Below are positions 8,995-21,743 of a stretch of DNA of 64,000 nucleotides, one piece after another. Source of the DNA: Aquihabitans sp. G128 (GTDB lineage: Bacteria; Actinomycetota; Acidimicrobiia; Acidimicrobiales; Iamiaceae); NCBI RefSeq assembly GCF_019048865.1, contig NZ_CP077604.1, positions 3,906,001 through 3,970,000 on the forward strand, given 5' to 3'. Under the pieces are notes generated by a model. It worked only from the letters and a program-made list of their open reading frames with translations. It was not told where the DNA came from and did not search any database. Position 1 is the stretch's first letter, and each line of letters begins with the position of its first letter. The translations under genes and the position numbers were made by a program.

Positions 8995-9536
8995 GCCAGG
9001 CCGGGCGGCTGCTCGTGGCCACCCCGCTCATCGGGGACCCGAACTTCGAGCGGACGGTGGTGCTGCTGCTGGCCCACGGGGGCGAGGGCGCGTTCGGCGT
9101 GGTGATCAACCGGCCGAGCGAGACCAGCGTCCACGAGGTGGCCGACGAGTGGGCGCCGCACGTCGCCGCGCCCGGCGTGGTCTTCGTCGGCGGGCCGGTG
9201 GGCACCGACTCCGTGGTGGGCATCGCCCGCTGCGTGGCCGACCCCGGTCCCTCGTTCGGCCGCCTGGTGGGCGACCTCGGCACCGTCGACCTCCACCGCC
9301 CGCCGGGCGGCGACGACCACCCCTGGTCCGGCGTGCGCCTCTTCGCCGGCTCCGCCGGCTGGGCCCCGGGCCAGCTGGAGGACGAGCTCGAGGAGGGCGC
9401 GTGGTGGGTGGTCGACCCCACCCCCGACGACCTCACCACCGCCGACCCGTCGGCGCTGTGGGCCGCCGTGCTCCGCCGCCAGCCCGGGCAGGTGGCCTGG
9501 TTCGCCAACCACCCGCTCGACACGTCGGCCAACTGA
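8991..9536 (+). CDS. yqgE: YqgE/AlgH family protein
   Basis: The 181-aa protein belongs to the YqgE/AlgH (UPF0301) family: GRLLVATPLIGDPNFERTVV at the start, GAFGVVINRPS in the middle, VFVGGPVG, and FAGSAGWAPGQLEDELEEGA with the C-terminal WWVVDP. The biochemical role of the family is unknown; AlgH influences alginate production in Pseudomonas. GTG 8991 starts directly at the conserved N-terminus and overlaps an upstream mini-ORF stop. A leaderless gene follows 49 nt downstream. Confidence 0.9.
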   Translation: MSQAGRLLVATPLIGDPNFERTVVLLLAHGGEGAFGVVINRPSETSVHEVADEWAPHVAAPGVVFVGGPVGTDSVVGIARCVADPGPSFGRLVGDLGTVDLHRPPGGDDHPWSGVRLFAGSAGWAPGQLEDELEEGAWWVVDPTPDDLTTADPSALWAAVLRRQPGQVAWFANHPLDTSAN

Positions 9537-9573
9537 GCGGGACCACCTCGACGCCTCGGCGCTGGGGGAGCGG

Positions 9574-9579
9574 TAGCGT
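9574..9579 (+). promoter_or_regulatory. -10 box of a leaderless promoter
   Basis: TAGCGT ends 6 nt before ATG 9586; there is no Shine-Dalgarno. Confidence 0.5.
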
Positions 9580-9585
9580 TCCGCC

Positions 9586-9975
9586 ATGGCCACGCTCTCG
9601 TTCGAAGGTGAGACCCACGGCGAGCTGGTGGTGAAGGTGCGCCGATGGCTGGCATCGGTCGAGGGCCAGGACGAGGGCAACCTCACCACCCACGAGGCCA
9701 TCGAGCAGGGCGCGGAGCTCACCAAGGAAGCCCTCCGGATCATCGCCTCGGCGGCCCCGGAGCCGGTGGCCCAGAGCGAGATCGTCAAGGCGCTCACCAG
9801 CGCCGGCTACAAGGCCACCGACGCCACCAAGCAGGCCCTGGTGGACGGGCTCGACAGCGTCGAGGAGGTCACCGGCGGCAGCGTGGTGAAGCTGGCTCGG
9901 GACGCCTCGAAGACGGTGGTGTACCAGATGAACACCGCGGTGGCCCGGCAGATCCTGAAGTCGCTCCGGCGCTGA
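9586..9975 (+). CDS. Conserved hypothetical protein with a winged-helix-like segment
   Basis: I do not recognise this 129-aa protein. Residues 1-45 look like an amphipathic beta-alpha segment (FEGETHGELVVKVRRWLAS). The middle, AQSEIVKALTSAGYKATDAT, has the shape of a helix-turn-helix, and the C-terminus TAVARQILKSLRR is basic. It may bind nucleic acid, which is an inference. There is no signal peptide or membrane segment. Its promoter looks leaderless (TAGCGT 6 nt upstream), so it is probably transcribed alone. Confidence 0.7.
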   Translation: MATLSFEGETHGELVVKVRRWLASVEGQDEGNLTTHEAIEQGAELTKEALRIIASAAPEPVAQSEIVKALTSAGYKATDATKQALVDGLDSVEEVTGGSVVKLARDASKTVVYQMNTAVARQILKSLRR

Positions 9976-10040
9976 GCGGGCGGCCGCCGTGGGCTGATGT
10001 CACGCAGCGGCACCTCGCCCGCACCGGCCCGGGCCGGTAG

Positions 10041-11552
<1,512 letters not shown>

Positions 11553-11651
11553 GGCGGGGCGTCACCACCAGAGGTGACGACCGCACGGAACGTGGCCGGT
11601 AGGGTGGCGCCCGCCCGGAGGAGCCGCCTCGGGCCGTACCCGGGAGCTCCC

Positions 11652-12857
11652 ATGGCCCGTCGCCTCGCCTCCATCGCCGCTGCCGGCGCCGTCCTCGTCG
11701 GCCTCTTGGCCACGGCCCCGCCCCTGGCGTCCGCCGAGGTCGACACCACCTACGGCTGGGACCACCGCGCCGCCACCGTCAGCGGGACCTACCAGGTGGT
11801 GGTGGGCCAGTTCGCCGGCGACGAAGCCAGCGACATCCTCTTCTACGGCAAGGGCTCGGCCGCCGACACCCTGTGGATCGGCAACGCCGGCGAGCGGGGC
11901 CAGGCCGGCTTCGACGTCGTGCCGCTGACCATCGGCGGCGACGTCACGCTGGTGGTCGGCGACTTCGGCGGCGACAGCTACGACGACCTGCTGCTCTACG
12001 GCAAGGGCGCCGAGCCCGACGCCCTGTGGACCTCGATCGACGCCGAGGCCATCTTCAGCAAGCGGGCCGTGACCATCGGGGGCACCTACCTGCCGACGGT
12101 GCTCACCGACTACCGCGACGGCGGCAAGGACGACATCGTCTTCCTCGGCCCGGGCGCCACGCCGGACTACCTCTGGCACTTCACCGACTCGCCCGGCACC
12201 ACGAACTACGAGGGGCCCGGCACGTACGCGAGCCGCTCGCTCACGGTGAACGGCAGCTACCAGCTGGTGCCCGGCGACTACAGCGGCGACGGCATCGGCG
12301 ACCTCGTCCTCTACCAGCCCGGCACCGCCGCGGACTACAAGTGGGTCTTCAACACCGCTGGCGCCGTGACCGAGTCGAAGCTCACCGTCAACGGGACCTA
12401 CCGCCCGGTCCCGATCCTCGGCGTGCCCTACGACGCCATCCTCTGGTGGGCCGACGGCACGGCCGGCAAGGCCTTCTGGGCCAGCAACGGCAGCACGTTC
12501 GTGGCCAAGCCGGTGCCGGCGGAGAACGCCACCGGCACCGTGACGCCCTACGGCCTGGGCTCCGCCGTGATCGAGCAGCCCGGCGCCGGCAAGGCCGAGC
12601 GCCAGTTCTTCTACGACGGCACCGCAGCCAGCTTCTACACGCTGGCCAACGTGGCCAAGCACGACCAGACGGTGGCCAAGCCCCTCGTCGGCAACCTCGA
12701 CGACGACGCCGACGGCTACCTCGACATCTTCTGGTACGGGCCCGGCAGCGCCCGCGACGAGCTCTGGTACAGCCCCTCGACGCTGGCGGCCAAGGCCGCC
12801 CCGGCACCCTCGGGCGTGCCCGTGCAGGCCAAGCCGGACGGGCTCGAGCCCCGCTGA
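11652..12857 (+). CDS. Secreted FG-GAP/VCBS-like beta-propeller protein, copy 1
   Basis: The 401-aa protein starts with a Sec signal peptide (MARRLASIAAAGAVLVGLL, then APPLASA). It then contains at least five repeats of about 48 residues with the pattern GDFxGDxxDDxLxYGxGxxxDxLW, for example VVGDFGGDSYDDLLLYGKG and VPGDYSGDGIGDLVLYQPG. The aspartates resemble calcium loops of FG-GAP/VCBS propellers. It is probably exported and folds as a propeller; the ligand is unknown. A TAGGGT -10 box lies at 11600-11605. It is a close paralogue of the next gene. Confidence 0.82.
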   Translation: MARRLASIAAAGAVLVGLLATAPPLASAEVDTTYGWDHRAATVSGTYQVVVGQFAGDEASDILFYGKGSAADTLWIGNAGERGQAGFDVVPLTIGGDVTLVVGDFGGDSYDDLLLYGKGAEPDALWTSIDAEAIFSKRAVTIGGTYLPTVLTDYRDGGKDDIVFLGPGATPDYLWHFTDSPGTTNYEGPGTYASRSLTVNGSYQLVPGDYSGDGIGDLVLYQPGTAADYKWVFNTAGAVTESKLTVNGTYRPVPILGVPYDAILWWADGTAGKAFWASNGSTFVAKPVPAENATGTVTPYGLGSAVIEQPGAGKAERQFFYDGTAASFYTLANVAKHDQTVAKPLVGNLDDDADGYLDIFWYGPGSARDELWYSPSTLAAKAAPAPSGVPVQAKPDGLEPR

Positions 12858-12951
12858 TCGGGCGGGGGCTGTCCGCTATGGTCGATCCGCCTGGCGGACG
12901 CACCCCGGGTGCGGGTGCCAGCAGCTCCCGGCGGAGATGGAGGAGGACCCC

Positions 12952-14133
12952 GTGGTCCGACGTCTGACGGTGGCCGTGGCAGCGGCCGCCCTGTTCCTGG
13001 GCCTGATCGCCCCCACCACCGCGTCGGCGACGCCCGACCCCGACTACGGCTGGGACTACCAGTCGCTGAGCATCAGCGGCAGCTACACCATGCTCAAGGG
13101 CCAGTTCGCCGGCGACGGCGCCACCGACGTGCTCTTCTACGGCGCCGGCTCGGCGCCCGACTCCCTGTGGATCGGCAAGTCCGGCACCCAGGGCGCCAAC
13201 GGCTTCACCAAGGTCAACCTGACCATCAACGGCACCTACGTGCCGGTCGTCGGCGACTTCGGTGGCGACGACTACGACGACATCCTCTTCTACGGCCGTG
13301 GCACCAACGGCGACTCCCTCTGGACCTCGGCCGACGTCGCCGGGTACTTCACGACCAAGTCGCTGTCGATCGGTGGCACGTACCTGCCCAAGGTGCTCCA
13401 CGACTACCGCGGCGTCGGCGCCAAGGACGACGTCCTCTTCCTCGGCCCGGGCTCGGCGCCGGACTACCTCTGGCACTTCACCGACCAGGTGGGCACCAGC
13501 GGGTACGACGGGCCCGGCACCTACGCCAGCAAGTCCCTGAAGGTCAACGGCGCCTACCAGCTCGTCGTCGGCGACTTCAGCGGTGACCTGCTCGACGACG
13601 TCGTGCTCTACCAGCCCGGCACCGCCGCGGACTACAAGTGGGTCAGCAACGCCGCCGGCGCCTTCGCCCAGACGAACCTGACGGTGAACGGCACCTACCA
13701 GCCCGTCACCGTGCGCCACGAGCAGTACGACGGCATCTACTGGTGGGCCAGCGGCTCCCCGAACGAGGCCTACTGGACCAGCAACGGCACCTCGTTCACG
13801 GCCCGGACCGTGGGCCAGTACCCCGGCCTCACCGGCACGGCTTCGGAGTTCGGCGGCTACGGCGTGCTCGTCCAGTCCGATGCCGAGCGCGACGGCTACG
13901 TCTACGCCGACGAGACCAGCGCCGACTCGTACTACCTGGCCAACGAGAGCCACGACTTCGGCGTGGCCACCCAGTTCGCCACCGGCGACTTCGACCGGGA
14001 CGGCAACTTCGACGTGCTCTGGTACGGCCCCGGCTCCCGCCCCGACCAGGTCTGGTACGGCCTGCCGGCCAACAACAAGGCCGCCGACCACGCCCCCTCG
14101 GCCGAGCGCACCACCCCCTTCGCCGAGCGCTGA
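12952..14133 (+). CDS. Secreted FG-GAP/VCBS-like beta-propeller protein, copy 2
   Basis: The 393-aa protein is a tandem paralogue of the preceding gene: same signal-peptide layout (MVRRLTVAVAAAALFLGLI, then APTTASA), same YGWDY start and the same repeat register (VVGDFGGDDYDDILFYGRG, TGDFDRDGNFDVLWYGPG). I chose GTG 12952 because GGAGGAGG (12939-12946) lies 5 nt upstream; ATG 12937 would overlap that site. No sortase motif or membrane anchor is present, so it is probably released or bound non-covalently. A hairpin terminator follows. Confidence 0.82.
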   Translation: MVRRLTVAVAAAALFLGLIAPTTASATPDPDYGWDYQSLSISGSYTMLKGQFAGDGATDVLFYGAGSAPDSLWIGKSGTQGANGFTKVNLTINGTYVPVVGDFGGDDYDDILFYGRGTNGDSLWTSADVAGYFTTKSLSIGGTYLPKVLHDYRGVGAKDDVLFLGPGSAPDYLWHFTDQVGTSGYDGPGTYASKSLKVNGAYQLVVGDFSGDLLDDVVLYQPGTAADYKWVSNAAGAFAQTNLTVNGTYQPVTVRHEQYDGIYWWASGSPNEAYWTSNGTSFTARTVGQYPGLTGTASEFGGYGVLVQSDAERDGYVYADETSADSYYLANESHDFGVATQFATGDFDRDGNFDVLWYGPGSRPDQVWYGLPANNKAADHAPSAERTTPFAER

Positions 14134-14162
14134 GCTTCCGCTCACCCCCATCCCGTCCACCA

Positions 14163-14196
14163 CGGCCCCGACCCCGCTCCGGCGGGGTCGGGGCCG
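14163..14196 (+). terminator. Hairpin terminator after the beta-propeller pair
   Basis: A perfect 15-bp stem with a TCCG loop (14178-14181) lies 30 nt after the second propeller gene. It separates the pair from guaB3, which has its own TAGGCT -10 box at 14212-14217. Confidence 0.8.
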
Positions 14197-14253
14197 GCGG
14201 TGCGCGCCGCGTAGGCTCGGACCTTTCCCGGAACGGGGTCGAGGGAGCGCAAC

Positions 14254-15365
14254 GTGGCTGAGATCGAGATCGGCATGGGGAAGGTCGGGAGGCGGGCCTA
14301 CGGGCTCGACGACCTGGCCCTCGTCCCGAGTCGCCGCACCCGGGACCCCGAGGACGTCGACCTGTCCTGGGAGATCGACGCCTTCCGCTTCGACCTGCCG
14401 ATCATGGCCGCCGCCATGGACTCCGTCGTCAGCCCGGCCTCGGCCGTGGCCATCGGCGAGCTGGGCGGCGTGGGCGTGCTGGCCCTCGAGGGGCTCTGGA
14501 CCCGCTACGACGACCCCGAGCCGCTCCTGGCCGAGATCGCCGAGCTCGAAGGCCCCACGGCAACCGCTCGGCTGCAGGCGCTCTACGCCGAGCCCATCAA
14601 GCCCGAGCTGATCCGTGACCGCATCAAGGAGATCCGTGGCGCCGGCGTGGTCTCGTGCGCGGCCATCACGCCGCAGCGGCTGCCCACCTTCGCCGACGCC
14701 CTGCTGGCCGCCGAGCTCGACCTGCTGGTGATCCAGGGCTCGGTGGTCTCCGCCGAGCACGTCACCAAGGAGGGCGATCCGCTCAACCTGAAGACCTTCG
14801 TGCGCCGGTTCGACATCCCGGTGATCGTCGGCGGGTGCGCCAGCTACCAGGCCGCCCGCCACCTCATGCGCACCGGTGCCGCCGGGATCCTCGTGGGGGT
14901 CGGCGCTGGCGCCACCTCCACCACCCGCACCGTGCTCGGCGTGGGCGCCGCCCAGGCGACGGCCATCGCCGACGCCCGCGCCGCCCGCATGCGCCACCTC
15001 GACGAGACCGGGGTCTACGTGCACCTCATCGCCGACGGCGGCATCACCACCGGCGGCGACATCGCCAAGGCGGTGGCCTGTGGCGCCGACGCGGTCATGG
15101 TGGGCGCCCCGCTCGCGGCCGCCAGCGACGCCCCCGGCCACGGCTGGCACTGGGGCCTCAACGGCGGCCACGCCGACCTGCCCCGCTCCGATCGCGTGCC
15201 GGCCACGCCGGCCGGCACCCTGGCCGAGGTGCTCGTGGGCCCGGCCCACCGCAGCGACGGCCGCACCAACCTGGCCGGCGCCCTGCGGCGCACCATGGCC
15301 ACCTGCGGCTACCCCACCCTGAAGGAGCTCCAGAAGGCGGAGCTCACGATCACCCCGGTGCACCC

Positions 15366-15369
<4 letters not shown>
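14254..15369 (+). CDS. guaB3: GuaB3 family IMP dehydrogenase-related protein
   Basis: The 371-aa protein is an IMPDH-like barrel without CBS domains, typical of actinobacterial GuaB3. It begins [18 protein letters not shown] and retains [14 protein letters not shown] and [20 protein letters not shown]. The position of the catalytic loop reads [15 protein letters not shown], so the nucleophilic cysteine of GuaB is absent; mycobacterial GuaB3 also lacks it. The role in actinobacteria is unsettled. GTG 14254 follows GAGGGAG. The stop overlaps guaA ATG 15366 as ATGA, so the two are translated together. Confidence 0.9.
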
Positions 15370-16947
<1,578 letters not shown>

Positions 16948-17113
16948 CGCTCCTGCCCTGAGCTGGGGGCGGAGCGGGTCGGTGCGGGGTGGCGTCGGGT
17001 GGGGGAGCGAGCAGGTGGGGGCGGGGTCGGTGGCGAAGCCCACGAGCTTCGGTGGAAGTCCTTCGGCGCCTCAGAAGTGCGTGAGATCGGCCGATGTCTT
17101 CCCGGAGAGCAGG

Positions 17114-20100
17114 ATGGACGTCGACCGGCGCAACGAGGAAGGGGCGGTCAGGGTGCCCGATGCCGAGATCGCCGACGTCGCCGACCACCACGCCGACGAC
17201 CTGGCCGCGCTCCACCGCGTGTCGACGCTGCCGCCGGGCGACCCCGAGGAGCGCCTCGGGCAGTGGCTCGAGGCCGGTTCGGCCGTGCTGGAGGCCCGGC
17301 AGGGCGTGGTGCTGATCGGCCAGGACGGCGAGCTGCTCGTGCGGGCCGCCACCGGGGGCGCAGCCGGCGGCGTGCTGGTGGGCGACGAGATCGTCGACCG
17401 GCGCATCGAGGAGGCCCTGGTCCGGCGGTCGACGGTGGCCACCCTCGGTGGCACGGGCCCGGTGCCCGACGACGCCGAGCTCGGCGCCGGTGCGCTGGTG
17501 GCCAGCCCGCTGTGGGTCTCGGGCCAGGTGGCCGGGGCGGTGGCGTTCCTGGCCGGGGCCGACCACCCGCCGTTCGAGACGTGGGCCCTGGCCCTGATCG
17601 ACGTGGTGGCCGACGGCGTGGCCCGGGTCCTCGAGCACCAGGCCGACACGCGGGCGCGGGTGCGCGTGGAGTCCCAGGCCGAGGCCATGATCGACCTGAT
17701 CCCCGACCCGGTGGTGCGCCTGGACCGGGACGGGCGGGTGCTCGACGGCGAGGCGGCCGGCGAGCGGTTCGACCCGTGCCGAGCGGTGCGCGAGCCCGGC
17801 TCGGCGCCCGAGCCGGCGCTGCTCGACGAGGTCGTGGCCACCGTGGCCGGCGCGCTGGCCGCCGGCTCGCTGCGGACCGCCCTCTTCGCCTCGGGCACCG
17901 AGCCCACCGCGCCGGGTGGAGGCCCGCTTCGTGCCGGCGTCGTCGCACGAGGTCCTCTGCATCGTGCGGGACATCACCGACCGCCACCGGGCCGAGCAGG
18001 CGCTGGCCGAGCAGGTTGCGTTCGAGGCGCTGGTGACCGCGATCTCGACCCGCCTGATCAGCTGTGCGCCCGGCGCGCTCGACGCGGCCATCGTGGCCGG
18101 GCTGGGGGAGATCGCCGGCTTCTTCGCCGCCGACACCGCGTTCATCGACGAGCTCTCCGCCGACGGCGGGACGCTGCACCTGTCGCACCTGTGGACCCGA
18201 CCGGGCCACGAGGGCGGACGGTGGCGGGGGCAGCGGGTGGACCTGGCCGGCTTCGGCTGGCTCACCGCTCGCTTCGAGCGCACGGGCCACGTCTTCGCCC
18301 GAGGGCCCCGGCACCTGCCGCCCGAGGCCACCGAGACCTCGCTCGTCGGCGCCGACGACCTGGGCGTGCTGTGGGTCCGCCTCGGAGCCGGCGGCGACCT
18401 GGCTGGGGTGGTGGGGCTGACGTGGACCAGCCACGAGCCGCCCGCCACCGACGAGGTGCTGGGCCTGGTGCGCTTCGCCGCCGACGCGTTCCACGGCGCC
18501 ATCCGCCGGCGCAGCGTGGCGCTGCTGGCCGAGGGCCAGGCCGAGGTGTTCGAGGCCATCGCCCGCAGCGAGCCGGTCGCCACCGCGCTGCTGGGCGCCG
18601 GCCAGCTCCTGGCCCGCCACACCCTGGGGGCCACGGTGCTGGTGATCACCGTGGGCGAGGACCGCCTCGACCTGGTGGCCGAGGACGTCGACGACCCGTG
18701 GGTCAGCTGGTTCGCCGAGCGGCCGCTCGACCTGGCCAACCCCTACGGGCAGGCCGTCGTCACGGGGGAGCCGGTGGTGGTGGCCGACGCCCTGAGCGAC
18801 CCCCGCTTCGGCGGCGACGCGGTGCCGGAGCCCTCCTTCCGCTCGGTCTCGGTGCTGCCGGTGCGCTCGCCGCGGGACGGCCGGACCCTGGCGCTGATCG
18901 CCCTCCTGGGCGCCGAGCCGGCGGCCACCACGCGCGCGCCGGCGTGCGCGACTCGGCCATCTCCCTGGTGACCGTCGCCCTCGAGCGCGAGCACGACATC
19001 GCCCGCCTCGCCCACCAGGCCACCCACGACCCGCTCACCGGGGTGGGCAACCGCGCCGCGCTGCTGGACCGGCTGAACGTGGTGCTGGCCCGCGCCCGGC
19101 GAACCAGCCGCGCCGTGGCGGTCCTGTTCTGCGACCTCGACGGGTTCAAGGCCGTCAACGACCAGTACGGCCACGACCGGGGTGATCGGCTCCTGGTGGA
19201 GGTGGCGAACCGGATCCGCGGTGCGGTGCGCCCGAGCGACACGGTCTCGCGCACCGGCGGCGACGAGTTCGTGGTGGTGTGCGAGGACCTCGGCTCACCG
19301 GAGCAGGCGCACCAGATCGCGTCGCGCGTGCACGAGGCGGTGGAGGGCTCACCGGTCGAGCTGGGCGAGGCCCACCTCGACATCCGGCTCAGCATCGGCG
19401 TCGCCCTGGCCGACCCGGTGCTCGACGACCCGGACCGCCTGCTGCGCAACGCCGACCTCGCCATGTACGAGATGAAGCAGCGCAGCCGGGCGCCGTCGGA
19501 GGTGGCCGGCGGCGACGCCGGCGTGTCGCGGGCCAGCGGGCCGGTCGCCCTCGGCCGCCCGATCGACCCGTTCGAGGACGACCTGTCGCGGGCCATCGCC
19601 GAGGGCGCGCTCGAGCTGCACCAGCAGCCCCTCGTCGGCCGCGACGGATCGCTGGCCGGCGTCGAGGTGCTGCTGCGGTGGCAGGACGAGCGCCACGGCC
19701 TGCTGGGGCCCGAGCGGATCGTGGCCGCTGCCGCCGAGCTCGGCCTGTCCGCAGCGCTCGGCCGCTGGGTCCGGCGCGAGGCGCTCGCCCTGCGTCGGCA
19801 GTGGAACCTCGGCGCCGCCGCCCGGCCACCCGTGCACGTCAACGTCGGCGGTGGCGAGCTGGTCGCCGACGGGTTCGTGAACGACCTCGTCGACGACCTG
19901 CGAGCGGCGTCGATCGGGCCCGACGACCTCGTCCTGGAGGTGCGGGAGGCGAACCTGCTGCGACCCGGGGCCCGACCGGTGCTGGTGGAGCTGGAGCGCC
20001 TCGCCATCCCGGTGATCGTCGACGGCGTGGCCCAGGGCGGGCTCCCGCTCGACGTGCTGGCCGCCCTGCCGGTGCGCGGCATCAAGCTGGCGCCGGGCCT

Positions 20101-20332
20101 GGTGCGCCGCATCGACGACGAGCCGTCCGGCGTCGAGGTCGTCCGGTCCCTGGTCCTGCTCGCCCACGGGCTGGGCTGGCACTCGATGGCGGTCGGGGTG
20201 GAGACCGAGCGCCAGCGGGCCGTGCTCTTCGGCTTCGGGATCGACGCCGTCCAGGGCCGGGCGGTCACCATGCCCGTGCCCGCCGAGGCGTTCAGCCGGT
20301 GGCTGGGCGACCGCGGCAGCGACGGCCGCTGA
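17114..20332 (+). pseudogene. GAF-PAS-GAF-GGDEF-degenerate EAL signalling protein with two frameshifts
   Basis: Repaired length is about 1,071 aa. In order: an N-terminal GAF-like domain, a PAS-like segment (AEAMIDLIPDPVVRLDRDGR), two further GAF-like domains, a GGDEF domain with intact GGDEF and an RPSD inhibitory site five residues before it, and an EAL-like domain. The EAL domain lacks key residues: EVL for EAL, LEVREA for LELTE-type, DGVAQGG for DDFGTG. It can therefore probably make but not degrade c-di-GMP. Frame is lost near 17,910 (+1) and near 18,935 (two extra bases in a CG repeat). ATG 17114 follows a GGAGAGCAGG site. Confidence 0.85.
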
Positions 20333-20336
20333 GGGC

Positions 20337-21563
20337 TCAGCCGAGGGCGTTGGTGGACGGCTCGCCGCTGTCGGCAGCGTCGTCGCCGGCCGCGTCGTCG
20401 TCGGCTGCTTCGTCGGCCGGCGGGGAGCTGCCCGGCGCGGGGTCGCGGCCGACCACCCGGTACTCGCCGGTGGCCTCGTCCCACACCCGCTTGTGGGCGC
20501 TCTGGCCGGCCTCGGCCGCCAGGGCCCGCACCCGGGCCAGGCGGCGCTCCTTGTGCCCCAGCGGGCCCAGCTTGAGCGGCGCGTACGCGATGCCGCCCAA
20601 GGGGATCGGCAGCCAGTACTGGGCGAAGCGCCAGCAGAGGACGGCGGCGGTGGCCGTGGTGCCGGGGACGCCGAAGCCGATGAGGGCGGTCGGCAGGGCC
20701 AGCTCGACCACGCCCAGCCCGCCCGGCGTGATGGGGATGGCGGCCAGGACGCCCGCCAGGCCGTAGGCGACGATCAGGTTCACCGGGCTGACCACCGACC
20801 CGAACGCCCACAGCAGCGCCCACAGGCACGCGGCGTCGAGCAGCCAGTTGGCCGCAGCCCAGATGACGCCCCGGCGGACGAGGTCGGGCTGGGCGGCCAG
20901 GTCCTGGAGCCGGTCGGCGATCTGGTGCACGAACCGTGACGCGGTCTCCTCCTCGACGAAGGGCAGCTTGCGGAAGATCGTGCGCATCACGCGCTCGGCG
21001 CGGTCGCGGCCTTCGAGCAGCAGGTAGACGAGGGCCGCGGCGAAGGCGAGCAGGAGGATGCCGACGATGGCCGCCGACACGTACGCCGGCTTCAGCCCGT
21101 TGAACGGGATCGAGATCAGCAGCGCCAGCCAGAGCATGAGGTTGAGCACCACCGCCGAGCCCAGCCCCACCGTCGCCAGCGAGAAGCCGGCCGCGGTGGG
21201 GGCGACGCCGGCCTCGGTCAGCAGCCGGTAGCCGAGCGTGCCGCCGGCCGCCGAGCCGCCGGGAACGGTGTTGGTGACGGCCTTGGTGGCGAGCTGGATC
21301 CGGAAGAGGGTGGAGAGCGCCAGCTTGGGCTCGGCCGGCAGCGTCACCTTGGTGAGGACCGTGTAGGCCAGCAGCGCGGCGACCTCGAGGCCGATCGCCA
21401 GCAGCACGAGCAAGGGGTTCACCCGCCGGAGGGCCTCGGCCGCCTCCTTCTGCTGACCGACCTGTGGGAGGACGATGTAGAAGAGGATGAACAGCGTGCC
21501 GATGACCAGCACGGTCCGCTTCGCGGCGGTCTTGGCCGGCCCGGCCTGGCGACGGGGGCTCAT
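20337..21563 (-). CDS. Flippase-like membrane protein (lysylphosphatidylglycerol synthase TM family)
   Basis: The 408-aa protein has about eight membrane helices, a cytosolic basic N-terminus and an acidic, Asp/Ala-rich C-terminal tail of roughly 70 residues. NTVPGGSAAGGTLGYRLL and AIPITPGGLGVVELA are the two re-entrant loop signatures of the LPG_synthase_TM/UPF0104 family, which includes flippases and the membrane half of MprF. There is no catalytic MprF domain, so a lipid-flipping role is an inference. It ends 4 nt from the convergent GGDEF gene and diverges from pcrA. Confidence 0.83.
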   Translation of the reverse strand: MSPRRQAGPAKTAAKRTVLVIGTLFILFYIVLPQVGQQKEAAEALRRVNPLLVLLAIGLEVAALLAYTVLTKVTLPAEPKLALSTLFRIQLATKAVTNTVPGGSAAGGTLGYRLLTEAGVAPTAAGFSLATVGLGSAVVLNLMLWLALLISIPFNGLKPAYVSAAIVGILLLAFAAALVYLLLEGRDRAERVMRTIFRKLPFVEEETASRFVHQIADRLQDLAAQPDLVRRGVIWAAANWLLDAACLWALLWAFGSVVSPVNLIVAYGLAGVLAAIPITPGGLGVVELALPTALIGFGVPGTTATAAVLCWRFAQYWLPIPLGGIAYAPLKLGPLGHKERRLARVRALAAEAGQSAHKRVWDEATGEYRVVGRDPAPGSSPPADEAADDDAAGDDAADSGEPSTNALG

Positions 21564-21730
21564 CGCTCGACGGGCGGTCGGGGCCGGGAGGGCCGGGTGG
21601 CTGGGCAGCGGATCGGGCCATTCTTCCCGCCCGTGGGGGTGCCGACGCTCATCGCCGCCAGAACGCCCGTCCGGCCGGCGGGCGGCGCGGTGGGCTCGGA
21701 GGGCCCGGATGGCCTGTCACCCCTCACCGG

Positions 21731-21736
21731 TAGGGT
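21731..21736 (+). promoter_or_regulatory. -10 box of a leaderless promoter (pcrA)
   Basis: TAGGGT ends 7 nt before ATG 21744 (4 nt before an in-frame GTG). Confidence 0.45.
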
Positions 21737-21743
21737 GGCCGTG

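Noticed and set aside
12388..15363. 991-codon minus-strand open frame
   Set aside because: It overlaps the propeller genes and guaB3 and has shadow-type composition without motifs.
16948..17113. Possible c-di-GMP riboswitch upstream of the GGDEF gene
   Set aside because: Only a short GAAGC...GCTTC hairpin (about 17034-17052) is present; no riboswitch core was recognised.
18760..21621. 953-codon minus-strand open frame
   Set aside because: Opposite to the GGDEF gene and in another frame of the flippase gene; no coherent domain.
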